Below are positions 27,355 to 36,625 of a stretch of 64,000 nt of DNA, piece after piece (positions within the stretch are counted from its first letter, which is position 1; every line of letters begins with the position of its first letter). The notes beneath the pieces are model-generated. The model was not told where the DNA came from. It saw only the letters and a list, made by a program, of their open reading frames with translations, and did no database searches. This DNA is from Streptomyces spiralis (GTDB lineage: Bacteria > Actinomycetota > Actinomycetes > Streptomycetales > Streptomycetaceae). Where the stretch lies: the NCBI RefSeq assembly GCF_014654675.1, contig NZ_BNBC01000027.1, positions 1 to 64,000 on the forward strand. The letters run 5' to 3'. Position numbers and translations under genes: made by a program.

Positions 27355-29577
27355 ATGTCTCACCTCCGTGCACCGGCCGCCCGCGCAGACCGCCGTGAGG
27401 GCGGACGGCACGGGCGGCCGGTCGCCCGCCCCGTCCCCTCGCTGCCCGAGACCCACCTACGGCCCCAACTGCTCCGCCTCGCGGTGCTGCCGCCGACCGC
27501 GGTCGCCCTCGGGGCGGGTGCCGCCGTGCTCTTCACCGTGCGCTCCACCGGCGCCCGCCCCGGACTCGCCCTGTGGGCGGTGCTCGCCGGGGCGTCGGCG
27601 GTGGCGCTCGCCGGCATCGTCACCGCCGCCGTCGCAGCCGGGCGCGCGGCCCGGTCCGTGAACGAGCGGATCGACGCGCTGCGCCGCGGCACGGCACGCC
27701 GCGAGGGCGACCTGCAAGCCCTCGTCGACGCGCTGCGCCACGGCGAGAGCCCGCCCGAGCGCAAGCCGCGCGGCGGGCCGCCGGACCACGCCGACGAGTT
27801 CGAACTGCTCGCCGCCGACCTGGCCCGCGCCCACGACGGGGCGGTCGCCGCCGTCGTCCAGGCCAGCAGGCTCTCCAGCCAGGCGGGCAGCGAGCAGAAG
27901 CTCGAGGTCTTCGTGAACCTCGCACGGCGCCTGCAGTCCCTGGTGCACCGCGAGATCTCCATCCTCGACGAGCTGGAGAACCAGATCGAGGACCCCGACC
28001 TGCTCAAGGGCCTCTTCCACGTCGACCACCTCGCCACCCGGATCCGCCGCCACGCCGAGAACCTCGCCGTCCTCGGCGGCGCCGTCTCCCGCCGCCAGTG
28101 GAGCCGCCCCGTCTCCATGACCGAGGTGCTCCGCTCCGCCATCGCCGAGGTCGAGCAGTACTCCAGGGTCAAGCTCGTCCCGCCCATCGACGGACGGCTG
28201 CGCGGCCACGCCGTCGCCGACGTCATCCACCTGCTGGCCGAACTCGTCGAGAACGCCACGGTGTTCTCCGCGCCGCAGACCCAGGTCCTGCTGCGCGCGG
28301 GCCTCGTCACCTCCGGACTCGCCGTGGAGGTCGAGGACCGGGGCCTCGGCATGCCCGTCGGCGAACAGGTCAGGATGAACTCCCTGCTGGCCGACCCCGA
28401 CCAGGTCAATGTCGCCAGTCTGCTCGCGGACGGCCGGATCGGCCTGTTCGTGGTCTCCCAGCTCGCCAAGCGGCACGGCATCACCGTCCGGTTGCAGACC
28501 AACATCTACGGCGGCGTACAGGCCGTCCTGGTCATTCCGCAGGCGCTGCTGGGGGCCGGGCCGGAGACGGCCACCGACGCCCCGGCGGACGTCCGCCGAC
28601 CGCAGCGACCGCAGCCTGCGCCGGGCGACGGTCCACGCCGGTCCCCGGCGGCAGGACCGCCGTACGCGGCCGGCCCGGGCTACGCCCCGGCGGCCGCGGG
28701 CCCGACCACCGGCCCCCCCGGCGCGCCCGCGGTGAGCGGCGGAGGGGAGGGCGGCGAGGGCCGGACCGATGACCGGGGCGGACAGGGCGGCGGCGCGCGT
28801 GACGGCCGTGTCGTCGACAGGCGCTCGGCGCCTCCGGCCGGTTCTGCATCGGTGCCGGTCGCGGGCGGCGGAAGCGTCCTCGGCCCCGTCCCGTCGGCCG
28901 GGGACAACGGGACGACGGACGGGCCTGCGGCGACCGGAGCGGAGGCCGCCCGCGAGCTTCCGCCGACCGGCACGCACGCACCACCGGCGGCCGGCGGCCC
29001 CGCGCCCCTGCCCCGGCGCGGCACGAGTACGGGGCGGGCGAACCCCGCGGAGGCGATGCCCGGCATCCGGCCCGAGGACCGCGCCGCGGTGGCCGCGAAC
29101 GCGGGGATCGTGCCCACCCCGCGCGACGGCCTGGTGCGCGGCACCATGGGCAAGCCGCAACTGCCGCAGCGCCGTGCGCAGCAGCACATCGTGCCCCAGT
29201 TGCGCGGCGGCCCGGCGCCCCGTCAGGACGGCGAGGTCTTCACCGGGCACGATCCCGGCCTGATGGCCGCGTTCCAGCGCGGGATGGGACTCGCCGAGTC
29301 CCGGCAACGCCGGGAACCGCGTCCGGCGGACGCGGAGACGGGGACGGTGACGGGGACCGGGACGGAGACGTGGGCAGAGGCGGACACGATGGCGAACCGC
29401 CCGGACGAGGGCCCCGGCTCCTCGACCGTGGCGACCGTGGCCGCATCCAGGGGCGGCGCGCCCTCCCTGGACGTACCACCCCATGACGCGTCACCCAGCC
29501 CCGAGACCCGGCCCGCGCCCATGCCGTCCACGTCCGATCTCACCGCCCGGCACGACGGGAGCGCGCCGCCCGGATGA
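27355..29577 (+). CDS. Conservon CvnA: membrane sensor kinase-like protein
   Basis: 740 residues from the ATG at 27355 (GAGGA just before); a GTG at 27253 is possible. Two membrane helices at about 40-60 and 65-90 (LAVLPPTAVALGAGAAVLFTVR, AVLAGASAVALAGIVTAA) lead to a helical region with ARRLQSLVHREISILDELENQIEDPDLLKGLFHVDHLATRIRRHAENLAVLGG, then a GHKL ATPase: ELVENATVFS (N box), EDRGLGMP (G1), DGRIGLFVVSQLA (G2). The last 340 residues are low-complexity Gly/Ala/Pro. This is CvnA of the actinomycete conservons, where A, B, C and D work like a G-protein-coupled module. The stop overlaps an ATG at 29574. Confidence 0.9.
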   Translation: MSHLRAPAARADRREGGRHGRPVARPVPSLPETHLRPQLLRLAVLPPTAVALGAGAAVLFTVRSTGARPGLALWAVLAGASAVALAGIVTAAVAAGRAARSVNERIDALRRGTARREGDLQALVDALRHGESPPERKPRGGPPDHADEFELLAADLARAHDGAVAAVVQASRLSSQAGSEQKLEVFVNLARRLQSLVHREISILDELENQIEDPDLLKGLFHVDHLATRIRRHAENLAVLGGAVSRRQWSRPVSMTEVLRSAIAEVEQYSRVKLVPPIDGRLRGHAVADVIHLLAELVENATVFSAPQTQVLLRAGLVTSGLAVEVEDRGLGMPVGEQVRMNSLLADPDQVNVASLLADGRIGLFVVSQLAKRHGITVRLQTNIYGGVQAVLVIPQALLGAGPETATDAPADVRRPQRPQPAPGDGPRRSPAAGPPYAAGPGYAPAAAGPTTGPPGAPAVSGGGEGGEGRTDDRGGQGGGARDGRVVDRRSAPPAGSASVPVAGGGSVLGPVPSAGDNGTTDGPAATGAEAARELPPTGTHAPPAAGGPAPLPRRGTSTGRANPAEAMPGIRPEDRAAVAANAGIVPTPRDGLVRGTMGKPQLPQRRAQQHIVPQLRGGPAPRQDGEVFTGHDPGLMAAFQRGMGLAESRQRREPRPADAETGTVTGTGTETWAEADTMANRPDEGPGSSTVATVAASRGGAPSLDVPPHDASPSPETRPAPMPSTSDLTARHDGSAPPG

Positions 29578-29783
29578 CCCGCACCAGCACGACCGGAACC
29601 ACCGGAATCACCGGCAGGACCGTCCCGCCGTCCCCACGAGCGCGGGAGTCCGTCCCCGCCCGGCCTCTCTCGCCCACCCCCGAATCCGCCCGCACCCCCA
29701 AGCCGACCCCCACTCCCACTTCCACCCCTACCCCCACCTCCAGCGCTCCCGCAGACCTTCGTACCCCAAGGAGTCGATCCACC

Positions 29784-30218
29784 ATGGCGAGCGATGCGCC
29801 GACCGGCCAAGTGTCCGACCTCGACTGGCTGATGAGCGGCCTCGTGCAGCGTGTACCGCACACCACCAGCGCCGTCCTGCTGTCCTGCGACGGACTGGTG
29901 AAGTCCGTCCACGGCCTGGACCCCGACAGCGCCGACCACATGGCCGCGCTGGCCTCCGGCCTGTACTCCCTCGGCCGCAGCGCCGGAATCCGCTTCGGCG
30001 ACGGGGGTGACGTACGGCAGGTCGTCGTCGAACTCGACTCGACCCTGCTGTTCGTCACCACGGCCGGCTCCGGCACCTGCCTCGCTGTGCTGGCGGGCCG
30101 CGAGGCCGACGCGGCGGTCCTGGGCTACGAGATGGCGATGCTGGTCAAGAGCGTCCGCCCCTATCTCGTGACCGCGCCCCGCCAGTACACCGTCGAACCC
30201 CCGGCGCTGCGGCCTTGA
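29784..30218 (+). CDS. Conservon CvnB: Roadblock/LC7 protein
   Basis: 144 residues. DLDWLMSGLVQRVPHTTSAVLLSCDGLVKSVHGLDPDSADHMAALASGLYSLGRSAGIRF and VVVELDSTLLFVTTAGSGTCLAVLA form the Roadblock/LC7 fold, which interacts with small GTPases. AAGGAG at 29768-29773 sits well before the ATG at 29784. The same frame, however, is open back to an ATG at 29574 that overlaps cvnA's stop; the extra 70 codons encode a Thr/Pro-rich stretch (TPKPTPTPTSTPTPTS). I chose 29784 because of the ribosome site; a long form cannot be excluded. It is the second member of the cvn module. Confidence 0.9.
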   Translation: MASDAPTGQVSDLDWLMSGLVQRVPHTTSAVLLSCDGLVKSVHGLDPDSADHMAALASGLYSLGRSAGIRFGDGGDVRQVVVELDSTLLFVTTAGSGTCLAVLAGREADAAVLGYEMAMLVKSVRPYLVTAPRQYTVEPPALRP

Positions 30219-30592
30219 GCGCGGCGGCGGCCGGCGACGGGCCCTGGCTCGACGACGCGGCCGGACGGCTGGTGCGCCCCTTCACGGTCAGCAACGGCCG
30301 CACCCGGCCCAGCATCGCACTCGACCTCATGTCGCAGGTGATGGCGACCGGGGTGACACCGCTGGGGTATCTCGGCCCCGAGCACGGGCAGGCGCTCGAA
30401 CTGTGCCTCGCCCCGGTCTCGGTGGCCGAGATCGCCGCCCATCTGAGGCTGCCGGCGGCGGTGGCCAAGGTGCTGCTGTCCGACCTCGTCGACTGCGGCG
30501 CCCTCACCACGAAACCCCCCGTGACCCATCACCACCCCACTGACCGGGCTCTTCTGGAGGCAGTGCTCGATGGACTACGACGACAGCTCTGA
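30215..30592 (+). CDS. Conservon CvnC: DUF742 protein
   Basis: 125 residues from a TTG that overlaps the cvnB stop (TTGA). The signature is LVRPFTVSNGRTRPS near residue 17, then LDLMSQVMATG, GPEHGQALELC, VSVAEIAAHLRLPAAVAKVLLSDLVDCGAL, a small winged HTH. DUF742 proteins are CvnC of conservons and bind the other members at the membrane; DNA binding is not shown. Overlaps on both sides (4 bases with cvnB, 23 bases with cvnD) show tight translational coupling. Confidence 0.9.
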   Translation: MSAAAAGDGPWLDDAAGRLVRPFTVSNGRTRPSIALDLMSQVMATGVTPLGYLGPEHGQALELCLAPVSVAEIAAHLRLPAAVAKVLLSDLVDCGALTTKPPVTHHHPTDRALLEAVLDGLRRQL

Positions 30593-31259
30593 CCACGGCG
30601 GCGGCCACGGCCGCGGCGGCGGGTACGACGGCGGCGGGCACGACTATGGCGGGCACGGCCATGGCGCGCCCGACCAGGGCGGCGCCTCCGACCCGTTTCC
30701 GACTGCGCTCAAGGTCCTGGTGGCGGGCGGGTTCGGCGTGGGCAAGACGACCTTCGTCGGCGCCGTCAGCGAGATCGCGCCGCTGAGCACCGAGGAACTC
30801 CTCACCACCGTCAGCGAGGGCACCGACAATCTCGACGGCATCGAGAACAAGGTCGAGACGACCGTGGCGATGGACTTCGGGCGCATCACCCTCGACCCGC
30901 GGCACGTGCTCTACCTGTTCGGAACGCCCGGTCAGGAGCGGTTCTGGTTCATGTGGGACGAACTGTCGGAGGGCGCGCTGGGCGCGGTGATCCTCGCCGA
31001 CACCCGCCGCCTCCAGGAGTGCTTCGCGGCCGTCGACTTCTTCGAGCAGCGCGGTCTCTCCTTCATCATCGCCGTCAACGAGTTCGACGGCTCCTACCGC
31101 TACCACCCCGACGAGGTGCGTGCCGCCCTCGACCTCGACCCGGAGATCCCCGTGGTCCGCTGTGACGCCCGTATCTCCAGCTCGGGCGTGCAGACCCTGC
31201 TGACCCTCGTACGGCACCTCCTCGCCCAGGCCCCGCACGGCGCCGGAGCCCGGCCATGA
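30570..31259 (+). CDS. Conservon CvnD: small GTP-binding protein
   Basis: 229 residues. The first 40 are a His/Gly-rich tail (GGGHGRGGGYDGGGHDYGGH). The G domain follows: GGFGVGKTTFVG (P-loop, about 53-64), TTVAMDFGRI (switch I), LFGTPGQERFWFMW (switch II, G3), and AVNEFDGSYR (NxxD, G4). This is CvnD, the GTPase that closes each conservon and is thought to switch downstream output. The His-rich start could bind metal, but it is common in this group and may be flexible only. It overlaps cvnC by 23 bases and the GAF gene by 4 bases. Confidence 0.92.
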   Translation: MDYDDSSDHGGGHGRGGGYDGGGHDYGGHGHGAPDQGGASDPFPTALKVLVAGGFGVGKTTFVGAVSEIAPLSTEELLTTVSEGTDNLDGIENKVETTVAMDFGRITLDPRHVLYLFGTPGQERFWFMWDELSEGALGAVILADTRRLQECFAAVDFFEQRGLSFIIAVNEFDGSYRYHPDEVRAALDLDPEIPVVRCDARISSSGVQTLLTLVRHLLAQAPHGAGARP

Positions 31260-31930
31260 GCTACGACCCGCCGCGCCCGGCCGGTCGCCTGCTGCTCACC
31301 CCCGAGGACACCGAGGCCCCCGCCCGTACCCTGCGGTTGCGCAGGCTCGGTCTGGGGGAGCGTCCCGAGCCCGCCCTCGACGCCTTCGCGGACCGGCTCG
31401 CCGAGCGCACCCGGGCGCCGTACGCAATGGTCAACTTCCCCGGTGAGAACGGGCAGTTCTTCGCCGGGCTGCACCGGCCCGCACGGGACGTCCTGAACGT
31501 CGACACTCCCGCCCCCGCCGCCCCCGTCGCTTCCACGGGCGGCGACGGCCCGGCGGCCCCCGCCGTCCCGGCGGGCGCGACCGCCCCCGCCCCCGCCGGC
31601 GGCGCGGGCCCGCGGCCCGAAGTGGGCCGCTACCTCGCCCGCGACCACAGCTTCTGCCCCCATGTGGTGGCCCGGCGCAAGGCACTGGTGCTGGAGGACG
31701 TCCGCGACTATCCGCGGTTCGCGGGCAATCCGGTGGTCGACGAGTTCGGCATCCGTTCCTACCTCGGCGCCCCGCTCATCGACAGCACGGGGATGGTGCT
31801 GGGCACGGTGTGCGTCGTCGACATCGCGCCGCGGCCGTGGGGGCGGGAAGGCCTGGACACCATCAAGTCGGCGGCGGCCGAACTCACCCGGCGGCTGGAG
31901 GAGAGGGAGCCGGACGGCTTCGGTGTGTGA
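31256..31930 (+). CDS. GAF-domain protein attached to the conservon
   Basis: 224 residues. The GAF domain is split by an Ala/Pro/Gly insert (about 80-125): the first part is LDAFADRLAERTRAPYAMVNFPGENGQFFAGLH, the second RYLARDHSFCPHVVARRKALVLEDVRDYPRFAGNPVVDEFGIRSYLGAPLIDSTGMVLGTVCVVD. It is one of the ligand-sensing GAF types that occur with conservons or kinases. The start overlaps the cvnD stop (ATGA), so it is the fifth cistron of the unit. The ligand is unknown; the FCPHV motif has one Cys that could serve in sensing. This extra gene differs from conservons that end in cytochrome P450s. Confidence 0.85.
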   Translation: MSYDPPRPAGRLLLTPEDTEAPARTLRLRRLGLGERPEPALDAFADRLAERTRAPYAMVNFPGENGQFFAGLHRPARDVLNVDTPAPAAPVASTGGDGPAAPAVPAGATAPAPAGGAGPRPEVGRYLARDHSFCPHVVARRKALVLEDVRDYPRFAGNPVVDEFGIRSYLGAPLIDSTGMVLGTVCVVDIAPRPWGREGLDTIKSAAAELTRRLEEREPDGFGV

Positions 31931-32156
31931 CGGGCGGGGGTGGCCGGGTCGGGGCTGGGCGGCCGGCACAGGTGGCTGTCGCGTGGCCGAGGAGGGCGGT
32001 GTGAAGGAAAGCTGTGGCCGCGTTTAAGAAATCCTCGATGGACCGGCGCGCCGTCGTACGGCAGATTGCTGTGCGATCCCACCCCCCTCCCCGGACGCGG
32101 GTCCCTCCGGCATGCCCGGATCCTCGCCCGGGGCGCCAACCACAGGAGCCGTAGCG

Positions 32157-33185
32157 TTGAAGGCGCTGGTCAAGCAGAAGGCGGAGCCCGGACTGTGGCT
32201 CGCGGACGTTCCCGAGCCCGCCATCGGACCCGGTGACGTACTGATCAAGGTGCTGCGCACCGGTATCTGCGGTACCGACCTGCACATCCGGGCCTGGGAC
32301 GGCTGGGCGCAGCAGGCGATCAGCACGCCGCTCGTGGTCGGTCACGAGTTCGTCGGCGAGGTCGTCGGGACCGGGCGCGACGTCGCGGACATCAAGGTCG
32401 GCGACCGGGTCAGCGGCGAGGGTCACCTGGTGTGCGGCAAGTGCCGCAACTGCCTGGCCGGGCGCCGCCATCTGTGCCGGGCCACCATCGGTCTGGGCGT
32501 GGGCCGCGACGGCGCCTTCGCCGAGTACGTCGCGCTGCCCGCTTCCAACGTGTGGGTGCACCGCGTCCCCGTGGACCTCGACATCGCCGCGATCTTCGAC
32601 CCGTTCGGCAACGCCGTGCACACCGCGCTGTCCTTCCCGCTGGTCGGCGAGGACGTGCTGATCACCGGTGCCGGACCGATCGGCCTGATGGCCGCCGCCG
32701 TGGCCCGGCACGCCGGCGCCCGCAACGTCGTGATCACCGATGTGAGCGAGGAGCGCCTGGAACTGGCCCGCAAGGTCGGCGTGAGCCTCGCGCTCAACGT
32801 CGCCGAGTCGACGATCGCCGAGGGGCAGCGCTCGCTCGGCCTGCGCGAGGGCTTCGACATCGGCCTGGAGATGTCCGGCCGCCCCGAGGCGATGCGCGAC
32901 ATGATCGCCAACATGACGCACGGCGGCCGGATCGCCATGCTCGGCCTGCCCGCCGAGGAGTTCCCGGTCGACTGGGCCCGGATCGTCACCTCGATGATCA
33001 CCGTCAAGGGCATCTACGGCCGTGAGATGTTCGAGACCTGGTACGCGATGTCGGTGCTGCTGGAGGGCGGGCTGGATCTCGCCCCGGTGATCACCGGCCG
33101 GTACGGCTACCGCGACTTCGAGGCGGCGTTCGCGGACGCGGCCAGCGGCAAGGGCGGCAAGGTCATCCTCGACTGGACCGCGTAA
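32157..33185 (+). CDS. tdh: L-threonine 3-dehydrogenase
   Basis: 342 residues, matching the family's usual length of about 341. The start is a TTG at 32157 with AGGAG upstream. Zn ligands and motifs are all present: GICGTDLHI (catalytic Cys), VGHEFVGEV (His-Glu), [15 protein letters not shown] (structural Zn), [12 protein letters not shown], and [20 protein letters not shown] (NAD binding). It oxidises L-threonine to 2-amino-3-ketobutyrate with NAD+. The next gene (kbl) finishes the conversion to glycine and acetyl-CoA; 37 bases separate them, so this is a two-gene operon. Confidence 0.95.
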   Translation: MKALVKQKAEPGLWLADVPEPAIGPGDVLIKVLRTGICGTDLHIRAWDGWAQQAISTPLVVGHEFVGEVVGTGRDVADIKVGDRVSGEGHLVCGKCRNCLAGRRHLCRATIGLGVGRDGAFAEYVALPASNVWVHRVPVDLDIAAIFDPFGNAVHTALSFPLVGEDVLITGAGPIGLMAAAVARHAGARNVVITDVSEERLELARKVGVSLALNVAESTIAEGQRSLGLREGFDIGLEMSGRPEAMRDMIANMTHGGRIAMLGLPAEEFPVDWARIVTSMITVKGIYGREMFETWYAMSVLLEGGLDLAPVITGRYGYRDFEAAFADAASGKGGKVILDWTA

Positions 33186-33222
33186 CCCCCGTCACCCGCA
33201 AGCACCTTCAGGAGATCCCCCT

Positions 33223-34422
33223 ATGTTCGACACCGTCCGCGACGACCTCCGCGCCACCCTCGACGAGATCCGTGCCGCCGGTCTGCACAAGCCCGAGCGG
33301 GTCATCGGCACCCCTCAGTCCGCTACCGTCAACGTGACCGCGGGCGGCCGCCCCGGCGAGGTCCTGAACTTCTGCGCCAACAACTACCTGGGCCTGGCCG
33401 ACCACCCCGAGGTGATCGCCGCCGCCCACGAGGCACTGGACCGCTGGGGCTACGGCATGGCCTCGGTGCGCTTCATCTGCGGCACGCAGGAGGTGCACAA
33501 GGAACTCGAGGCCCGGCTGTCGGCGTTCCTCGGCCAGGAGGACACGATCCTGTACTCCTCCTGCTTCGACGCCAACGGCGGTGTGTTCGAGACGGTGCTC
33601 GGTCCCGAGGACGCGGTCATCTCCGACGCCCTCAACCACGCCTCCATCATCGACGGCATCCGCCTGTCCAAGGCCCGCCGCTTCCGCTACGCCAACCGCG
33701 ACATGGCGGACCTGGAACGCCAGTTGAAGGAGGCGAACGAGGGCGGCGCCCGGCGCAAGCTGATCGTCACCGACGGCGTCTTCTCCATGGACGGCTATGT
33801 CGCCCCGCTGCGTGAGATCTGCGACCTGGCCGACCGCTACGACGCCATGGTCATGGTCGACGACTCGCACGCCGTCGGCTTCGTCGGCCCCGGCGGCCGC
33901 GGCACCCCCGAGCTGCACGGCGTGATGGACCGCGTCGACATCATCACGGGCACCCTCGGCAAGGCCCTCGGCGGCGCCTCCGGCGGCTACGTCGCCGCCC
34001 GCGCCGAGATCGTCGCCCTGCTGCGCCAGCGCTCCCGCCCGTACCTGTTCTCCAACACCCTCGCCCCGGTGATCGCGGCGGCCTCCCTGAAGGTGCTGGA
34101 CCTGCTGGAGTCGGCCGACGACCTGCGGGTCCGGCTGGCCGAGAACACCGCGCTGTTCCGCTCCCGCATGACCGAGGCGGGCTTCGACATCCTCCCCGGC
34201 GACCACGCCATCGCTCCCGTGATGATCGGCGACGCCGCGAAGGCCGGACGGATGGCCGAGCTGCTGCTGGAGCGGGGCGTGTACGTGATCGGCTTCTCCT
34301 ACCCGGTGGTCCCCCAGGGCCAGGCCCGCATCCGCGTCCAGCTGTCCGCCGCGCACTCCACCGCGGACGTCGAACGCGCGATCGACGCCTTCGTCGCGGC
34401 CCGCGCCGAGCTGGAGGGCTGA
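33223..34422 (+). CDS. kbl: Glycine C-acetyltransferase (2-amino-3-ketobutyrate CoA ligase)
   Basis: 399 residues. A PLP enzyme of the alpha-oxoamine synthase family. [47 protein letters not shown] is the N-terminal signature; [14 protein letters not shown] and [17 protein letters not shown] bind PLP, and [16 protein letters not shown] carries the Schiff-base lysine. It splits 2-amino-3-ketobutyrate with CoA into glycine and acetyl-CoA, finishing the threonine route begun by tdh. The ATG has AGGAG 9 bases upstream (CAGGAGATCCCCCT). Confidence 0.95.
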   Translation: MFDTVRDDLRATLDEIRAAGLHKPERVIGTPQSATVNVTAGGRPGEVLNFCANNYLGLADHPEVIAAAHEALDRWGYGMASVRFICGTQEVHKELEARLSAFLGQEDTILYSSCFDANGGVFETVLGPEDAVISDALNHASIIDGIRLSKARRFRYANRDMADLERQLKEANEGGARRKLIVTDGVFSMDGYVAPLREICDLADRYDAMVMVDDSHAVGFVGPGGRGTPELHGVMDRVDIITGTLGKALGGASGGYVAARAEIVALLRQRSRPYLFSNTLAPVIAAASLKVLDLLESADDLRVRLAENTALFRSRMTEAGFDILPGDHAIAPVMIGDAAKAGRMAELLLERGVYVIGFSYPVVPQGQARIRVQLSAAHSTADVERAIDAFVAARAELEG

Positions 34423-34483
34423 AGGGCGCACGGCTGCCCGGCCCGCGTCCCGGACGGCCGGCGGTCTTGCGATAATCGATCTC

Positions 34484-35386
34484 ATGATCGAAGCGCGGCG
34501 GTTGCACATCCTCCGTGCGGTGGCCGACCACCGTACGGTGACGGCGGCTGCCGCCGCGCTGTACCTGACCCCCTCGGCCGTCTCGCAGCAGCTCGCGGCC
34601 CTGGAGCAGGAGACCGGGCACCGACTGGTGGAGCGCGGCGCGAAGGGTGTACGGCTCACCCCGGCCGGCGAGATCCTGCTCAGCCACACCAACGCCGTCC
34701 TCGCCCAGCTGGAGCGGGCGGAGGCCGAGCTGGCGGCCTACGGTTCGGGCGCGGCCGGCACGGTCACCGTCGCCTCCTTCGCCACCGGCATCGCCGAGGT
34801 GGTGGCACCCGCGGTGGCCCACCTGGCCGAGGCCGCGCCCGGCATCCGCATCCGCGTCCGGGACGCCGAGGGCGACGCCAGCCTGCCCATGGTGCTGGAC
34901 CGGCAGGTCGACGTGGCGGTCGCCGTGGAGTACCGGGGTGCACCGCCCGCGGACGACCCCCGCCTCACCCACGTCCCGCTGTACGCCGAGCCCTTCGACG
35001 CGGTCGTCCCGGTCACCCACCGCGTGGCCGACGCGGCCGAGATGCCGCTGGCCGAGCTGGCCAAGGACCCGTGGATCAGCCCCTACCCGGGCAACCCGTG
35101 CCATGACGTGGTCGTTCTGGCCTGCGAGAACGCCGGGTTCCAGCCCCGTATCGACCACTCCTCGGACGACTTCCGTGCGGTCGTGGCCCTCGCCGCGGCC
35201 GACGCGGGCGTGGCCCTCGTCCCGCGCTCCGCGCTGCGCGGCATGGACCTGGCGGGCGTGGTCGTCCGGCCCGTCGACGGTGTGGCGCCCACGCGCCGGG
35301 TCTTCGCGGCCGTGCGCCGGGGCGCGGAGGAGCACCCGCTGATCCGCCCGGTGCTGGACGCGCTGGGCGAGGCCGCCCGGACGTGA
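34484..35386 (+). CDS. LysR-family transcriptional regulator
   Basis: 300 residues. HTH at about 4-60: ARRLHILRAVADHRTVTAAAAALYLTPSAVSQQLAALEQETGHRLVERGAKGVRLTPAG. It lacks the most common 'RxFxxV' start and instead has the LRAVADHRTV variant typical of a large actinomycete LysR subgroup. The effector domain begins at about residue 90 (GTVTVASFATGIAEVVAP). It follows tdh-kbl on the same strand with a 61-base gap and may regulate that operon; there is no direct evidence. The last part reads ALVPRSALRG, usual in such proteins. Confidence 0.88.
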   Translation: MIEARRLHILRAVADHRTVTAAAAALYLTPSAVSQQLAALEQETGHRLVERGAKGVRLTPAGEILLSHTNAVLAQLERAEAELAAYGSGAAGTVTVASFATGIAEVVAPAVAHLAEAAPGIRIRVRDAEGDASLPMVLDRQVDVAVAVEYRGAPPADDPRLTHVPLYAEPFDAVVPVTHRVADAAEMPLAELAKDPWISPYPGNPCHDVVVLACENAGFQPRIDHSSDDFRAVVALAAADAGVALVPRSALRGMDLAGVVVRPVDGVAPTRRVFAAVRRGAEEHPLIRPVLDALGEAART

Positions 35387-35403
35387 GGCTTCCGTAACAC
35401 GGC

Positions 35404-35440
35404 CGTCTCATATTCGGGATAACGTCCCAGATGTGAGACG
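35404..35440. promoter_or_regulatory. Nested palindrome overlapping the start of the XRE-cupin gene
   Basis: Outer arms CGTCTCATAT (35404-35413) and ATGTGAGACG (35431-35440) match in 9 of 10 pairs; inner arms GGGA (35416-35419) and TCCC (35425-35428) match fully. Both pairs share one centre at 35422, and the right arm contains the GTG start at 35433. A binding protein here would block transcription start or the ribosome site. The adjacent HTH protein is the obvious candidate (autoregulation, inferred). Confidence 0.65.
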
Positions 35441-36050
35441 AACCGAGGAGATCCTGCCGGACCCGGCGGGCCTGCCCGAGCCGTTGAGCCCGCCGGACCC
35501 CGTGGACGCCCGTCTCGGCGCTCGGCTGGCCCAGCTCAGGACCGAACGCGGCTGGTCGCTGGGGGAGCTGGCGGAGCGCAGCGGAGTGAGCCGGTCCACC
35601 CTGTCGCGGGCGGAACGCGCCGAGACCAGCCCCACCGCCGCGCTGCTGAACCGGCTGTGCCATGTGTACGGGCGGACCATGTCCCAGCTGCTCAGCGAGG
35701 TCGAGGCGGAGCCCGCCCCGCTGGTACGGGCCGCCGACCAGCCCGTGTGGGAGGACCGGGACTCCGGCTTCGTACGGCGCTCGGTGTCGCCGCCGCACAC
35801 CGGGCTGCGCGCCGAACTCGTCGAGGGCCGGCTCGCCGCCGGCGCCGACATCGCCTACGACCGCCCGCCCGTCGCGGGTCTGGAGCAGCACATCTGGGTG
35901 CTGGACGGGGCCCTGGAGGTGACCGAGCGGGACACCGCGCACCGGCTTCGGGCCGGTGACTGCCTGCGGATGCGGGTGTGGGGGCCGACGCGGTTCCGGT
36001 GCCCGGACGACACCGGTGCGCGCTATCTGCTGGCGGTGGTGCGGCCGTGA
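35433..36050 (+). CDS. XRE-type HTH regulator with cupin sensor domain
   Basis: 205 residues from a GTG. HTH_XRE at about 29-84: LGARLAQLRTERGWSLGELAERSGVSRSTLSRAERAETSPTAALLNRLCHVYG. A cupin_2 barrel follows (about 110-205): GLEQHIWVLDGALEVTERDTAHRLRAGDCLRMRVWGPTRF, with residue spacing typical for a small-molecule sensor. This XRE-cupin type often controls amine, sugar or antibiotic stress genes. The start overlaps a nested palindrome and no ribosome site is visible, so the message may be leaderless. It overlaps the next gene by 4 bases (GTGA), so both are translated together. Confidence 0.88.
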   Translation: MRRTEEILPDPAGLPEPLSPPDPVDARLGARLAQLRTERGWSLGELAERSGVSRSTLSRAERAETSPTAALLNRLCHVYGRTMSQLLSEVEAEPAPLVRAADQPVWEDRDSGFVRRSVSPPHTGLRAELVEGRLAAGADIAYDRPPVAGLEQHIWVLDGALEVTERDTAHRLRAGDCLRMRVWGPTRFRCPDDTGARYLLAVVRP

Positions 36051-36595
36051 CCGTGCGACTTCCGGCCCCGGAGCCCCTGGACGCGGCCCGGCTGGACGAC
36101 ATGGCCGGGGAACTGGCCGCGCTGCTGGTCGACACGGTGGACGGCGGCGCCTCCGTCGGCTTCCTCGCGCCCCTGGAACCGGCCGAGGCCGTGCTGTGGT
36201 GGCGGGAGCGCGCGCGGGCCGTGGCCGCCGGACGGCTCACGGTGTGGGTGGCGTACGACGCCGGCGGACCGGCCGGCACGGTGAGCCTCGCCCTCCCGGA
36301 CAAGCCCAACAGCCGCCACCGCGCCGAGGTCGTCAAGCTGATGGTGCACCGCCGTGCCCGCGGCCGCGGTCTGGGCCGCGCCCTCCTCGCCACCGCCGAG
36401 GCGGCCGCCGCCGCGGCCGGGATCACGCTGCTGCACCTGGACACCGAGACCGACAGCCCCGCCGAGGCCCTGTACCGCTCCGCCGGCTGGACCCGCGCCG
36501 GGATGATCCCCGACTACGCGGCGAGCCCCGACGGCGTGCTGCGGCCGACGACCCTGTACTACAAGCATGTGGGGACGGCCGCCGGCGGCGGGTGA
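36047..36595 (+). CDS. GNAT-family N-acetyltransferase
   Basis: 182 residues from a GTG overlapping the XRE gene's stop. The acetyl-CoA site is VVKLMVHRRARGRGLGRALLATAEAAAAAAG (about 102-132; R-x-x-G-x-G/A type P-loop). WVAYDAGGPAGTVSLAL and TDSPAEALYRSAGWTRAGMIPDYA complete the GNAT fold. Such proteins acetylate amines, often antibiotics or amino acids. The overlap with the XRE-cupin gene suggests the regulator senses a compound that this enzyme modifies. Confidence 0.85.
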   Translation: MTVRLPAPEPLDAARLDDMAGELAALLVDTVDGGASVGFLAPLEPAEAVLWWRERARAVAAGRLTVWVAYDAGGPAGTVSLALPDKPNSRHRAEVVKLMVHRRARGRGLGRALLATAEAAAAAAGITLLHLDTETDSPAEALYRSAGWTRAGMIPDYAASPDGVLRPTTLYYKHVGTAAGGG

Positions 36596-36625
36596 TTGTC
36601 AGTGGCGGCGGCTACGGTGCATGCC

